A stretch of 64,000 bases of DNA from Cherax quadricarinatus (Eukaryota; Arthropoda; Malacostraca; Decapoda; Parastacidae), in assembly GCF_038502225.1 (NCBI RefSeq), contig NC_091293.1, forward strand, positions 10,571,658 through 10,635,657, read 5' to 3'. The position numbers were made by a program, and so were the translations under genes. Position 1 is the stretch's first letter. Every line of letters starts with the position of its first letter. Below, piece after piece: positions 20,513 to 32,382 of the stretch. Under the pieces are notes generated by a model, which saw only the letters and a program-made list of their open reading frames with translations, was not told the origin of the DNA and made no database searches.

Positions 20513-22583
20513 AGGCCTAGAGAGGGCATCAGCAATGAGATTATGTTTTCCTTTTATATGGGAAATAGTAATAGAGAATGGTTGAATTCTCAAAGCCCAA
20601 CGAAGTATTCTGGCATTCTTCGATTCCATAGTATTTATGATGGTCAAAGGATTGTGATCGGAGTACACCGATATCTGATAGGGAGAAGATCCTAAATATA
20701 CATCAAAATTCTCTAGGGATACATCAAGAGCTAAGGCTTCTTTTTCTATAGTTGAGTAATGAATGTGATGTTTCTAACTTAGAAGAAAAATAAGAAACAG
20801 TTTGCAATATGTCAGAATTCGGAGTCTTCTGTAATAATGCGGCTCCCAAAGCATACGCACTGGCATCTATTTGTAAGTGGAATGGTTTATTAAAATCAGG
20901 ACTTAGCAATACTGGGGAAGAGGATAGTAACCTTTTTAAACGATTAAAAGCAATTTCACAGTCCTGGGTCCAGTTTTTGGACTTGTTAATTCAGTTAGGG
21001 GAAAAGCTACCTGTGCAAAATTCGGACAGAACCGACGGTAGTAACCGGCAACTCCTAAAAATCTCGATACGCTTTTCCTATCCTTAGGGGTAGGAAATTC
21101 TAAGAGGGCCTTTACTTTGGCGTTCAAAGGAGCAACTTCACCTTGTCCAATCCGAAACCCCAAGTATTTAATTTTAGTCTGGCCAAACTCACACTTGGGA
21201 CAAATTCACTGTAAAATTATGTTTACTTAAGGCGTCAAACAAGGCTCTAAGTTGTCTAAGGTGTTGAGGCCAACTATTGCTGTATATGACTAAGTCGTCT
21301 AAGTAAGCTTCTAGTTGTCTTGTTCGCTTTCTCTTAGGGCAAACAAGAGTAGTGGAACACCTTCGTCCCAATCTTTGGAATACTGCAGACAATAGGACCT
21401 CATCATAATCTTCAGAGTTTGATGGAACCTTTCCACCACGCTTGTGATTGGGGTCGATAGGCCGTCGAGTAAACCGTCATGACCCCTAACTGAGCCAAGG
21501 CTTCATGGAAAAATTTTGAAGTAAAATTCAACCCTTGATCAGATTGAACTTCTCTTGGAAATCCGAAGTGAGAGAAGAATTTAATCAATGCTCTCACTAT
21601 TAGGCGAGCATTAATCCTCCTGAGAGGAACTGCTTCTGGGTACCTGGTGACGGTGTCCATGATGGTGAACAGGAACTGGTTGCCCTGCCGAGTCTTGGGT
21701 AGCGAGCCAACACAGTCGATCACCAGACGTGAAAAGGGTTAGCCTCTTACTTGTATAGGGTTCAACGGCGCAGGTGGTGGATTATGTGCAGGTTTGCCTA
21801 CTAGTTGACACATGGAACAACTTCTTACATACCATTCCACTTCTTCCTTCATTTTTGGCCATGTGAAGTGCTTAGCAATTTTTCTAAAAGTCTTCTTTTG
21901 TCCCAGATGTCCACCTTGGGGACTGTCGTGAGCAAACTTATATGCTAAGTTTCTAAACGGTGTAGGCAAGACCACTAGATGATCACTTTCAAGAGATCCT
22001 TGTTTCTTTTTCAGTAAGTCCTTCTCCCAATAGTAAGAGCTGTCACTTTTAAGGGCTTCTTCTCCCGATGCAGCAAGCTTCCTGATGTCACTTAAGGAGG
22101 GGTCTATTTGGAGTTCTCTTACTAGATCCTCCTTCGAGAATAAATCTATTTCGGAAACCACCAACTTAGGAACTGATATCGGTTCCGGGTGGACTGTTGG
22201 CTCGAAACTCGAGCTTTCGTTGAATACGTCTCCTACTCCTACGTCAACGTCGTCCATGACTTCCTCTGATACCAACGGAGAACGCGACTGTTTGGTCATT
22301 GCCCGGGTTACTACGCTCAGAGGAAAGAGGGTAGGTTCCATTCGTCGGGCTTCAATGACGAAATTTTCCTCAGTTGGATTTTCCATAACTATGGGCTCTT
22401 TCCATATTCCTTCTTTCGCTAAGTCGTTCCCAATCAATAGATCTACGTCTTTTATGGGGAAGTTAGTTGGAGACACTCCGATTGACATCCAGCCAGTAAA
22501 AATAGGAGTTTTGACAAATAACTTATACAGGGGTACTCGCGTAGTAGAGCCACTATAAGCTTCCAACAAAGCGTCGAAACCTG
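20513..22583 (-). pseudogene. Gypsy pol: protease, integrase, RT, RNase H (broken, order PR-IN-RT-RH)
   Basis: Minus-strand order: protease-like DLLIGNDLA (about 22440); integrase HHCC finger (GHLGQ ... CSMCQLVGKP, about 21930-21800); integrase core (VIDCVGSLPKTR at about 21720, SDQGLNFTSKF, then a VVERFH-type block near 21440); RT palm EAYLDDLVIYS (about 21300); thumb (FLGVAGYYRRFCPNF); RNase H (LQIDASAYALGAALLQ, SDHNPL, IADALSRP) ending at TGA about 20513, 185 bp before the LTR. Breaks: an in-frame TAA before the integrase core, frame changes near 21445, 21205 and in the thumb, and a deletion joining the integrase core to YLDD, so the RT fingers are missing. The upstream protease part is cut by the TA-element at 22586. 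Confidence 0.85.
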
Positions 22584-23147
22584 TACAGGAAGGCCCCGCT
22601 TTACGGTGTTTCACTTTACGGCATTCCGCTAATACGGTCATTTCAAATTATGACCAAAACTCGCTATATGGCTCCCCCCCCGACTTCCTAATACGGTCAC
22701 CGCGCCCCACCCTGTTTGTTTACATTCTTCGTGAGCTCAGTAAGCACTAAGTCTCTCCATTTTGTCTGGAAACTCCAAAATTTCAAATGTTTTTAAAAGT
22801 TATATCATATTTTATATATACTCTGATAATTATACTTATGTATACCTGTACTTAAATAAACTTACATACTGTGCTGGCATGCAGGTACACATTAAAATCA
22901 GTAAGAGTGTTTTATGTCTACAGACGTCATATTAGTAATGATTATAATAATCATCGAGTCTCATTTAAATGTCGTATATTACGTTAAATACACATTTTCA
23001 TTAATTCATCTATGATATTTTTTCAAAATTATATAATAAACACGATACATAACATAAAAAGATGATAAATACACCCCACAATAGAATAAATAAACATAAA
23101 TATGAGATGTGGTAGCAGACGACTTGCACAAGTGACGCCATATTAGA

Positions 23148-23167
23148 AATGAGAAGAAGAAGAAGAA

Positions 23168-23198
<31 letters not shown>

Positions 23199-23254
23199 AA
23201 GAATAAGAATAAGAATAAGAATAAGAATAAGAATAAGAATAAGAATAAGAAGAA

Positions 23255-23285
<31 letters not shown>

Positions 23286-23302
23286 AAGAAGAATAATAAG
23301 AA

Positions 23303-23333
<31 letters not shown>

Positions 23334-23434
23334 AAGAAGAAGAAGAAGAAGAAGAAGAAGAAGAAGAAGAAGAAGAAGAAGAAGAAGAATAAGAATAAGA
23401 ATAAGAATAATAAGAATAATAAGAATAATAATAA

Positions 23435-23465
<31 letters not shown>

Positions 23466-23635
23466 AAGAAGAAGAAGAAGAAGAAGAAGAAGAAGAAGAA
23501 GAAGAAGAAGAAGAAGAAGAAGAAGAAGAAGAAGAAGAAGAAGAAGAAGAAGAAGAAGAAGAAGAAGAAGAAGAAGAAGAAGAAGAAGAAGAAGAAGAAG
23601 AAGAAGAAGAAGAAGAAGAAGAAGAAGAAGAAGAA
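23148..23635 (+). repeat. GAA/TTC microsatellite with AAT interruptions
   Basis: 488 bp of GAA triplets with phased blocks of GAATAA. The last 230 bp are nearly pure GAA. It lies immediately 5' of the full-length RTE and seems to have grown from the 'gaaaagaatcttt' segment of the RTE 5' UTR. In the sense of the inferred Reps transcript it would be (TTC)n. Confidence 0.97.
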
Positions 23636-26600
23636 TCTTTCCTCCGTAAGCCATGCGTGTTGTAAAAGTCAACTAAAATGCCGGGAACAATGGGCTAGTA
23701 ACCCCTTTTCCTGTAAAGATTACTAAAAAGAATAAGAAGAAGAAAATTGTCAAAGTGGGAAGTCTGAATGTGAGTGGATGTTGTGCAAATGATAAGAAAG
23801 AGATGATTGTGGATGTTATGAATGAGAAGAAACTGGATGTCCTGGCTTTAAGTGAAACAAAGCTGAAGGGGGTGGGAGAGTTTCAATGGAGAGGAATAAA
23901 TGGGATTAGGTCAGGGGTTTCAAATAGAGTTAGAGTTAAAGAAGGAGTAGCAATAATGTTGAAGGATAAGCTATGGCAGGAAAAGAGGGACTACAAATGC
24001 ATAAATTCAAGGATTATGTGGAGTAAAATAAAGATTGGATGTGAAAAGTGGGTTATAGTAAGCGTGTATGCACCTGGAGAAGAAAGAAGTGTAGAGGAGA
24101 GAGAGAGATTCTGGGAAATGTTGAGTGAATGCGTGGGGAGTTTTGAATCAAGTGTGAGAGTAATGGTGGTTGGGGATTTCAATGCTAAAGTGGGTAAAAA
24201 TGTTATGGAGGGAGTAGGTAAATTTGGGGTGCAAGGGGTAAATGTAAATGGGGAGCCTTTAATTGAGCTATGTGTAGAAAGAAATTTGGTAATAAGTAAT
24301 ACATATTTTATGAAAAAGAGGATAAATAAATATACAAGGTATGATGTAGCACGTAATGAAAGTAGTTTGTTAGATTATGTATTGGTGGATAAAAGGTTGA
24401 TGGGTAGGCTCCAGGATGTGCATGTTTATAGAGGGGCAACTGATATGTCAGATCATTATTTAGTTGTAGCTACAGTTAGAGTAAGAGGTAGATGGGAAAA
24501 GAGGAAGGTGGCAACAACAAGTAAGAGGGAGGTGAAAGTGTATAAACTAAGGGAGGAGGAAGTTCAGGCGAGATATAAGCGACTATTGGCAGAAAGGTGG
24601 GCTAGTGCAAAGATGAGTAGTGGGGGGATTGAAGAGGGTTGGAATAGTTTTAAAAATGCAGTATTAGAATGTGGGGCAGAAGTTTGTGGTTATAGGAGAG
24701 TGGGGGCAGGAGGAAAGAGGAGTGATTGGTGGAATGATGAAGTAAAGGGTGTGATAAAAGAGAAAAAGGTAGCTTATGAGAGGTTTTTACAAAGCAGAAG
24801 TGTTATAAGAAGAGCAGAGTATATGGAGAGTAAAAGAAAGGTGAAGAGAGTGGTGAGAGAGTGCAAAAGGAGAGCAGATGAAAGAGTGGGAGAGGCACTG
24901 TCAAGAAATTTTAATGAAAATAAGAAAAAATTTTGGAGTGAGTTAAACAAGTTAAGAAAGCCTAGGGAAAGTATGCATTTGTCCATTAAAAACAGAGTAG
25001 GGGAGTTAGTAGATGGGGAGAGGGAGGTATTAGGTAGATGGCGAGAATATTTTGAGGAACTTTTAAATGTTGAGGAAGAAAGGGAGGCGGTAATTTCATG
25101 CACTGGCCAGGGAGGTATACCATCTTTTAGGAGTGAAGAAGAGCGAAATGTAAGTGTGGTGGAGGTACGTGAGGCATTACGTAGAATGAAAGGGAGTAAA
25201 GCAGCTGGAACTGATGGGATCATGACAGAAATGTTAAAAGCAGGGGGGGATATAGTGTTGGAGTGGTTGGTACTTTTGTTTAATAAATGTATGAAAGAGG
25301 GGAAGGTACCTAGGGATTGGCGGAGAGCATGTATGGTCCCATTATATAAAGGGAAAGGGGACAAAAGAGATTGTAAAAATTATAGAGGAATAAGTTTACT
25401 GAGTATACCAGGAAAAGTATACGGTAGAGTTATAATTGAAAGAATTAAGAGGTAAGACAGAATGTAGAATTGCGGATGAGCAAGGAGGCTTCAGAGTGGG
25501 TAGGGGATGTGTAGATCAAGTGTTTACAATGAAGCATATATGTGAACAGTATTTAGATAAAGGTAGGGAAGTTTTTATTGCATTTATGGATTTAGAAAAG
25601 GCATATGATAGAGTGGATAGAGGAGCAATGTGGCAGATGTTGCAAGTTTATGGAATAGGTGGTAAGTTACTAAATGCTGTAAAGAGCTTTTATGAGGATA
25701 GTGAGGCTCAGGTTAGGGTGTGTAGAAGAGAGGGAGACTACTTCCCGGTAAAAGTAGGTCTTAGACAGGGATGTGTAATGTCACCATGGTTGTTTAATAT
25801 ATTTATAGATGGGGTTGTAAAAGAAGTAAATGCTAGGGTGTTCGGGAGAGGGGTGGGATTAAATTATGGGGAATCAAATTCAAAATGGGAATTGACACAG
25901 TTACTTTTTGCAGATGATACTGTGCTTATGGGAGATTCTAAAGAAAAATTGCAAAGGTTAGTGGATGAGTTTGAGAATGTGTGTAAAGGTAGAAAGTTGA
26001 AAGTGAACATAGAAATGAGTAAGGTGATGAGGGTATCAAATGATTTAGATAAAGAAAAATTGGATATCAAATTGGGGAGGAGGAGTATGGAAGAAGTGAA
26101 TGTTTTCAGATACTTGGGAGTTGACGTGTCGGCGGATGGATTTATGAAGGATGAGGTTAATCATAGAATTGATGAGGGAAAAAAGGTGAGTGGTGCGTTG
26201 AGGTATATGTGGAGTCAAAAAACGTTATCTATGGAGGCAAAGAAGGGAATGTATGAAAGTATAGTAGTACCAACACTCTTATATGGATGTGAAGCTTGGG
26301 TGGTAAATGCAGCAGCGAGGAGACGGTTGGAGGCAGTGGAGATGTCCTGTCTAAGGGCAATGTGTGGTGTAAATATTATGCAGAAAATTCGGAGTGTGGA
26401 AATTAGGAGAAGGTGTGGAGTTAATAAAAGCATTAGTCAGAGGGCAGAAGAGGGGTTGTTGAGGTGGTCTGGTCATTTAGAGAGAATGGATCAAAGTAGA
26501 ATGACATGGAAAGCATATAAATCTATAGGGGAAGGAAAGAGGGGTAGGGGTCGTCCTCGAAAGGGTTGGAAAGAGGGGGTAACGGAGGTTTTGTGGGCGA

Positions 26601-27031
26601 GGGGCTTGGACTTCCAGCAAGCGTGCATCAGCGTGTTAGATAGGAGTGAATGGAGACGAATGATACTTGGGACCTGACGATCTGTCGGAGTGTGAGCAGG
26701 GTAATATTTAGTGAAGGGATTCAGGGAAACCGGTTATTTTCATATAGTCGGACTTGAGTCCTGGAAATGGGAAGTACAATGCCTGCACTTTAAAGGAGGG
26801 GTTTGGGATATTGGCAGTTTGGAGGGATATGTTGTGTTTCTTTATACGTATATGCTTTTAAACTGTTGTATTCTGAGCACCTCTGCAAAAGCAGTGATAA
26901 TGTGTGAGTGTGGTGAAAGTGTTGAAATGATGATGAAAGTATTTTCTTTTTGGGGATTTTCTTTCTTTTTTGGGTCACCCTGCCTCGGTGGGAGACGACC
27001 GACTTGTTGAAAAAAAAAAATAATAATAATA
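23636..27031 (+). mobile_element. Nearly full-length RTE-clade LINE (subfamily A)
   Basis: Contains a 5' UTR part ('tctttcctccgtaagccatg'), endonuclease, RT, 3' UTR with 'caccctgcctcggtggg', and an AAT-rich tail (27008-27031). The outer 5' UTR present in the copy at 38130-38399 is replaced by the GAA array. It is the most complete RTE here. Confidence 0.92.
23755..26677 (+). pseudogene. RTE ORF2: APE endonuclease and reverse transcriptase, one frameshift
   Basis: The first frame, 23755-25455, carries an APE-type endonuclease (LDVLALSETKL, VYAPGEE, VVGDFNAKVG, SDHYLVVATV; residues about 25-245), a basic linker, and RT motifs (AAGTDGIMTEML, VPLYKGKGDKRDCKNYRGIS). At about 25450 an extra G in 'aagaGgtaag' ends the frame at TAA. 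The second frame, to 26677, continues with the QGGFRVGRGC block, FMDLEKAYDRVDR, GLRQGCVMSPWLFN, LLFADDTVLMG and the C-terminal LLYGCEAWVV, RWSGHLERM and RGRPRKGW blocks. Joined length would be about 970 aa. No ATG is visible near the true start; I give the first conserved codons. Confidence 0.9.
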
Positions 27032-29154
27032 ATAAGTAGAAGTGATGCAAGGAGGGAAGAGTATATGGAGAAAAAGAGAGAAGTTAAGAGAGTGGTGAAG
27101 CAATGTAAAAAGAGAGCAAATGAGAGAGTGGGTGAGATGTTATCAACAAATTTTGTTGAAAATAAGAAAAAGTTTTGGAGTGAGATTAACAAGTTAAGAA
27201 AGCCTAGAGAACAAATGGATTTGTCAGTTAAAAATAGGAGAGGAGAGTTATTAAATGGAGAGTTAGAGGTATTGGGAAGATGGAGGGAATATTTTGAGGA
27301 ATTGTTAAATGTTGATGAAGATAGGGAAGCTGTGATTTCGTGTATAGGACAAGGAGGAACAACATCTTGTAGGAGTGAGGAAGAGCCAGTTGTGAGTGTG
27401 GGGGAAGTTCGTGAGGCAGTAGGTAAAATGAAAGGGGGTAAGGCAGCCGGGATTGATGGGATAAAGATAGAAATGTTAAAAGCAGGTGGGGATATAGTTT
27501 TGGAGTGGTTGGTGCAATTATTTAATAAATGTATGGAAGAGGGTAAGGTACCTAGGGATTGGCAGAGAGCATGCATAGTTCCTTTGTATAAAGGCAAAGG
27601 GGATAAAAGAGAGTGCAAAAATTATAGGGGGATAAGTCTGTTGAGTATACCTGGTAAAGTGTATGGTAGAGCTATTATTGAAAGAATTAAGAGTAAGACG
27701 GAGAATAGGATAGCAGATGAATAAGGAAGCTTTAGGAAAGGTAGGGGGTGTGTGGACCAGGTGTTTACAGTGAAACATAAGTGAACAGTATTTAGATAAG
27801 GCTAAAGAGGTCTTTGTGGCATTTATGGATTTGGAAAAGGTGTATGACAGGGTGGATAGGGGGGCAATGTGGCAGATGTTGCAGGTGTATGGTGTAGGAG
27901 ATAGGTTACTGAAAGAAGTGAAGAGTTTTTACGAGGATAGTGAGGCTCAAGTTAGAGTATGTAGGAAAGAGGGAAATTATTTCCCAGTAAAAGTAGGCCT
28001 TAGACAAGGATGTGTGATGTCACCGTGGTTGTTTAATATATTTATAGATGGGGTTGTAAGAGAAGTAAATGCGAGGGTCTTGGCAAGAGGCGTGGAGTTA
28101 AAAGATAAAGAATCACACATAAAGTGGGAGTTGTCACAGTTGCTCTTTGCTGATGACACTGTGCTCTTGGGAGATTCTGAAGAGAAGTTGCAGAGATTAG
28201 TGGATGAATTTGGTAGGGTGTGCAAAAGAAGAAAATTGAAAGTGAATACAGGAAAGAGTAAGGTTATGAGGATAACAAAAAGATTAGGTGATGAAAGATT
28301 GGATATCAGATTGGAGGGAGAGAGTATGGAGGAGGTGAATGTATTCAGATATTTGGGAGTGGACGTGTCAGAGGATGGGTCTATGAAAGATGAGGTGAAT
28401 CATAGAATTGATGAGGGAAAAAGGGTGAGTGGTGCACTTAGGAGTCTGTGGAGACAAAGAACTTTGTCCTTGGAGGCAAAGAGGGGAATGTATGAGAGTA
28501 TAGTTTTACCAACGCTCTTATATGGGTGTGAAGCATGGGTGATGAATGTTGCAGCGAGGAGAAGGCTGGAGGCAGTGGAGATGTCATGTCTGAGAGCAAT
28601 GTGTGGTGTGAATATAATGCAGAGAATTCGTAGTTTGGAAGTTAGGAGGAGGTACAGGATTACCAAAACTGTTGTCCAGAGGGCTGAGGAAGGGTTGTTG
28701 AGGTTGTTCGGACATGTGGAGAGAATGGACCGAAACAGAATAACTTCAAGAGTGTATCAGTCTGTAGTGGAAGGAAGGCGGGGTAGGGGTCGGCCTAGGA
28801 AAGGTTGGAGGGAGGGGGTAAAGGAGGTTTTGTGTGCGAGGGGCTTGGACTTCCAGCAGGCATGCGTGAGCGTGTATGATAGGAGTGAATGGAGACAAAT
28901 GGTTTTTAATACTTGACGTGCTGTTGGAGTGTGAGCAAAGTAACATTTATGAAGGGGTTCAGGGAAACCGGCAGGCCGGACTTGAGTCCTGGAGATGGGA
29001 AGTACAGTGCCTGCACTGTGAAGGAGGGGTGTTAATGTTGCAGTTTAAAACCTGTAGTGTAAAGCACCCTTCTGGCAAGACAGTGATGGAGTGAATGATG
29101 GTGAAACTTTTTCTTTTTCGGGCCACCCTGCCTTGGTGGGAATCGGCCAGTGTG

Positions 29155-29186
<32 letters not shown>

Positions 29187-29191
29187 AAAAA
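27032..29191 (+). mobile_element. RTE LINE, 5'-truncated (subfamily B)
   Basis: Joined head-to-tail to the previous RTE. It starts within the region between endonuclease and RT (27065 onward, EKKREVKRVVKQC). The RT frame is broken by a TAA at 27721 (CAA to TAA) and a 2-base loss near 27778, then continues 27816-28916 with FMDLEKVYDRVDR, LLFADDTVLLGDSEEK and the C-terminal blocks. The 3' tail is (AAT)n plus poly(A), 29155-29191. Close to the copies at 35063 and 32124. Confidence 0.9.
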
Positions 29192-30438
29192 AATCACCGA
29201 GTCTCATTAAATGTTGTATATTACGTTAATATACACATTTTCATTAATCCATCCATTATATTTTTTTCAAAATTATATAATAAACACGATACATAACATA
29301 AAAAGATGATAAATACACCCCATAATAGAATAAATAAACAAATATGAGATGTGGTAGCCAGATAACTTGTACAAGTGACGGCAAGAATAACATTTTCTCT
29401 AAATCTAACATAAGAGAAAATGTGTTACTGGGGGTAACTGTAGAAAATTATTCCTTTCGTATGTATGTAAGTAAGTTTATTCAGGTATACACAAATACAG
29501 TTACATAGATTATCATACATAACTTATGTGTAGAGAACCTAGGATAACCCAAAAAAGTCAGAGTGACTTATTTCCATTGCCTTCACTCAGAGCATCATTT
29601 CTTCTCAAAATGATGTTACATGAGAATGGGAGTGTTCTTCTTTATTTATTCTACCGTATCAATGTAGAGACAACCTGTACACAATGTAACTTGTACACAA
29701 ACCAGACGTGTACACTTTGCTTACAAAACTTACCTTCGCCTGGTTTGTTTACATAACTCAGCGCCTGTACTCTCTCTCAGGCACTCATTCTTTCTCTCTC
29801 TCATTTATTCGTTTTATCTCATTTACTTACTCCTGACCCTACATTAAGACTACAAATATTTTAAGGTAAGTAATGAGTGAACTGTATATACATTTTATCG
29901 CTCTGGGATGCTTAAATGTAATAGAATATTATGTGTGGGTGGGGTGGCCTGGTATGGTAGCCTGGCTGACTACCATACATACCACACTTGATTTCTTATG
30001 ATAAATACTACTTGTCTCACCCTAGATTAAGACTATAAATATTTTAAGATAAGTAATGAGTGCACTATGTGTGTATTGCACTTTTTTACTGTTTTTTGAT
30101 GCCTGGTTCTATTGCTAACTTAATATATGTTAGTGTAAACTTGTTATCTAGTGTTTGTATGCATTTGTAAGTGGAAAAAAAGGGTGTTCCACTTTACAGC
30201 GGTTTCCGCTTTACGGCGGTAGCCTGGAACCTAACCAGCTGTATAAGTGGGGCCCTCCTGTATATGATTCGGCGGGGAATGATAACAGTCCTTCTCTTAA
30301 TAATGTTAAGTAGGACCCCGTATGCCTAAAGGAGTTTACTTGTAACAACTGGCTATTGGTAATTCCTACTTTGCTTTTGGAAAAGTAAGGACTCATAGCC
30401 CTTGACAAGTTTGACGATGATACCCATATCCTGCTTAG

Positions 30439-31764
30439 TCAACTAGGAGGATCTGTTCCTTTTCCTTGGGACAGAGTGTTTACTCTTGGCTCGGATTTCC
30501 TTAGATGAGTCGTAGAGGATATGATTTGTGTGGGCAATCTATAGGATGGACTCCTTCCTTGGTCCCTATCACGCTTAAAGCATTGTGATTTGAAATGTCC
30601 CAGCTTCATACAGTACGAACATTTAATTTTTTCCCATGACCTATTTGGTCTATAGGATGGGCTCGATTGAATTTGGTGTTTTACTTCGGGTTTACTTGTT
30701 ACACGGGAGTGAACGGGTTGGGTAGGTCGCTTACCGAAAGGCTTCGCAGGTTCGGGTCTCGTTGCTGGTTTGATAACCTGGCTGCTTTCAGATTGCACCA
30801 ACCTCTGGGAAATCTCAAAGTTGTCTGCCATCGCGGCAGTCTCTAACAACGTCGTTTGCGGATGGCCAACAAGATACTGGCGAACTCCCTCTGGAAAATT
30901 TGCATACAAATCTTCTAGTAACATTAATTGTGATAGATCTTTTAAAGTTGTGACCCGAGAAGCTCGACACCAACGTTCAAACGCCACTGCTTTCCCTCGC
31001 GCAAAATCTCCATAAGTTTGTCATGTTTGCCGTCTCATAGAACGAAAAGCTATTTGGTAACTAATAGGGAGCATGTCATATGCTTCTAAAAGAGTTCTCT
31101 TTACTACATCGTACTGGACATAAAACTCATACGGTAAAGAGGCGACACAAGACTGTGCCTTTCCATATAGAGACGTGTGCAGCAACGTGGCCCATTTGTC
31201 TTTGGGCCAGCCCATTGAACGTGCCTGACTCTCAAAAATTTCAAAGAATTCATCTAAATCTGTTTCGTTAAACTTAGGTACCATCAGAGCTACTTTATGC
31301 AAGTCAAACCTGGTTACAGTGCTCTTCACGTCTCTCTCTTCTGGACCTCCCTTCTGCTTTGTTTCGAAACTAAACCTTTCACGCCTAAATTCTTCTTCGT
31401 TTAGATGTCTTCTAGCTTCGATTTGAGAGTTTTGTAATAGTAATATGCATTCTATTCTCTCTAGTTGTTCGGACGTGAAATTCCCAAGAGGTAATGACAC
31501 CGAGGGGAATTCGGTTGTCTTCTCCGGAAGTATTTTGGGACGAGCACCAGTTCTAAAATTATCCCCGTCATTTGACTGAGGGTTCGTTCCAACCACCGAT
31601 ACATACTCCGGGGAAATGAACGGGGGAGAGCTTTGAGACTGGACTGAGTAGTAAGGCTTTGTAAACCCTGGTTCAACTCCATTAAGCAAGGCAGTTCCCA
31701 TCCGTGGGATTTCTACTTCCTCGAACGGAGAAATAAAACTATCTTCCAAATCTAATTCTGGCAT
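30439..31764 (-). pseudogene. Gypsy gag (SCAN-like capsid and CCHC knuckle), one in-frame stop
   Basis: 442 codons on the minus strand from an ATG near the 5' LTR. The N-terminal half is acidic and Pro/Ser-rich. The capsid part shows MVPKFNETDLDEFFEIFE, then SLYGKAQSCVASLP, LLEAYDMLPISYQIAFRSMR, a TGA at about 31021, and FERWCRASRVTTLKDLSQLM, PEGVRQYLVGHPQTTLLETA: this helical pattern resembles SCAN domains. A zinc knuckle CSYCMKLGHFKSQC follows at about 30620. The SCAN fold is known to derive from Gmr1-type gypsy gag, which fits the pol order. Apart from the TGA the frame is intact. Confidence 0.82.
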
Positions 31765-31989
31765 TGCTTGGGATTTCGGAAATAATCTATCCTTAATTAG
31801 GGACCTAAGAGTCTCTGCACTATGGTATCTATTATAAGGTATATATAACTGTCTAGCTATTTGCCAACACGTCTGTAATTTTAAAGTGTCGAGACTAGCC
31901 TCTGTTAATTCATCTAATAATGACTATTTCTGGATCCATTTTCTTAATTCTCGCAAGGGAGCTTAATTTTAATGCGAAACAAATATGTA

Positions 31990-32025
31990 CTTCAGGGTAA
32001 GTAGCTCCTGGACAGACAACCCATT
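31990..32025 (-). other. Candidate primer-binding site of gypsy
   Basis: Two bases inside the 5' LTR end the minus strand reads TGGGTTGTCTGTCCAGG. A TGG start is usual for tRNA 3'-CCA pairing. I cannot assign the tRNA. Confidence 0.4.
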
Positions 32026-32382
32026 TGTTACGACTGCTCTATGCCACAACAATAGGGGGAATAAATACTTAGTTTTGCTTAGTTTTATTTACTACCAATT
32101 ATGAGCCTTTATTGGCATCCAGTTTTTTTTTTTTTTATTATTATCACACTGGCCGATTCCCACCAAGGCAGGGTGGCCCGAAAAAGAAAAACTTTCACCA
32201 TCATTCACTCCATCACTGTCTTGCCAGAAGGGTGCTTTACACTACAGTTTTTAAACTGCAACATTAACACCCCTCCTTCAGAGTGCAGGCACTGTACTTC
32301 CCACATCCAGGACTCAAGTCCAGCCTGCCGGTTTCCCTGAACCCCTTCATAAATGTTACTTTGCTCACACTCCAACAGCACG

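Larger units (their letters stand above)
22586..30260 (-). mobile_element. TA-inserting element (GGGCCCC ends) inside gypsy, hosting RTE copies
   Basis: Starts CAGGAAGGCCCCGCTTTACG after TA and ends GGGGCCCTCCTG before TA, so it interrupts the gypsy protease region. Left arm 22586-23147 and right arm 29192-30260 match the copy at 53571-55197 in inverse orientation. About 190 bp ('atcatcgagtctcattaaatg' onward) occurs in both arms (22933-23125 and 29192-29370) with roughly 10% difference, so the block may derive from two recombined elements rather than one. Confidence 0.7.

Noticed and set aside
20730..21300. Copia-type element, because integrase precedes RT
   Set aside because: The motifs (HHCC finger, YLDD palm, GYYRRFCPNF thumb, RNase H wording) are of gypsy type. 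The Gmr1 group explains the order.
23010..23672. Poly-Leu and poly-Arg frames
   Set aside because: GAA/TTC repeat readings with no gene features.
29526..29756. Peptide RASFLLKMMLHENGS, similar to one at 54151-54441
   Set aside because: Shared because both lie in copies of the same TA-element. The frames end differently and there is no start or domain, so DNA homology explains it.
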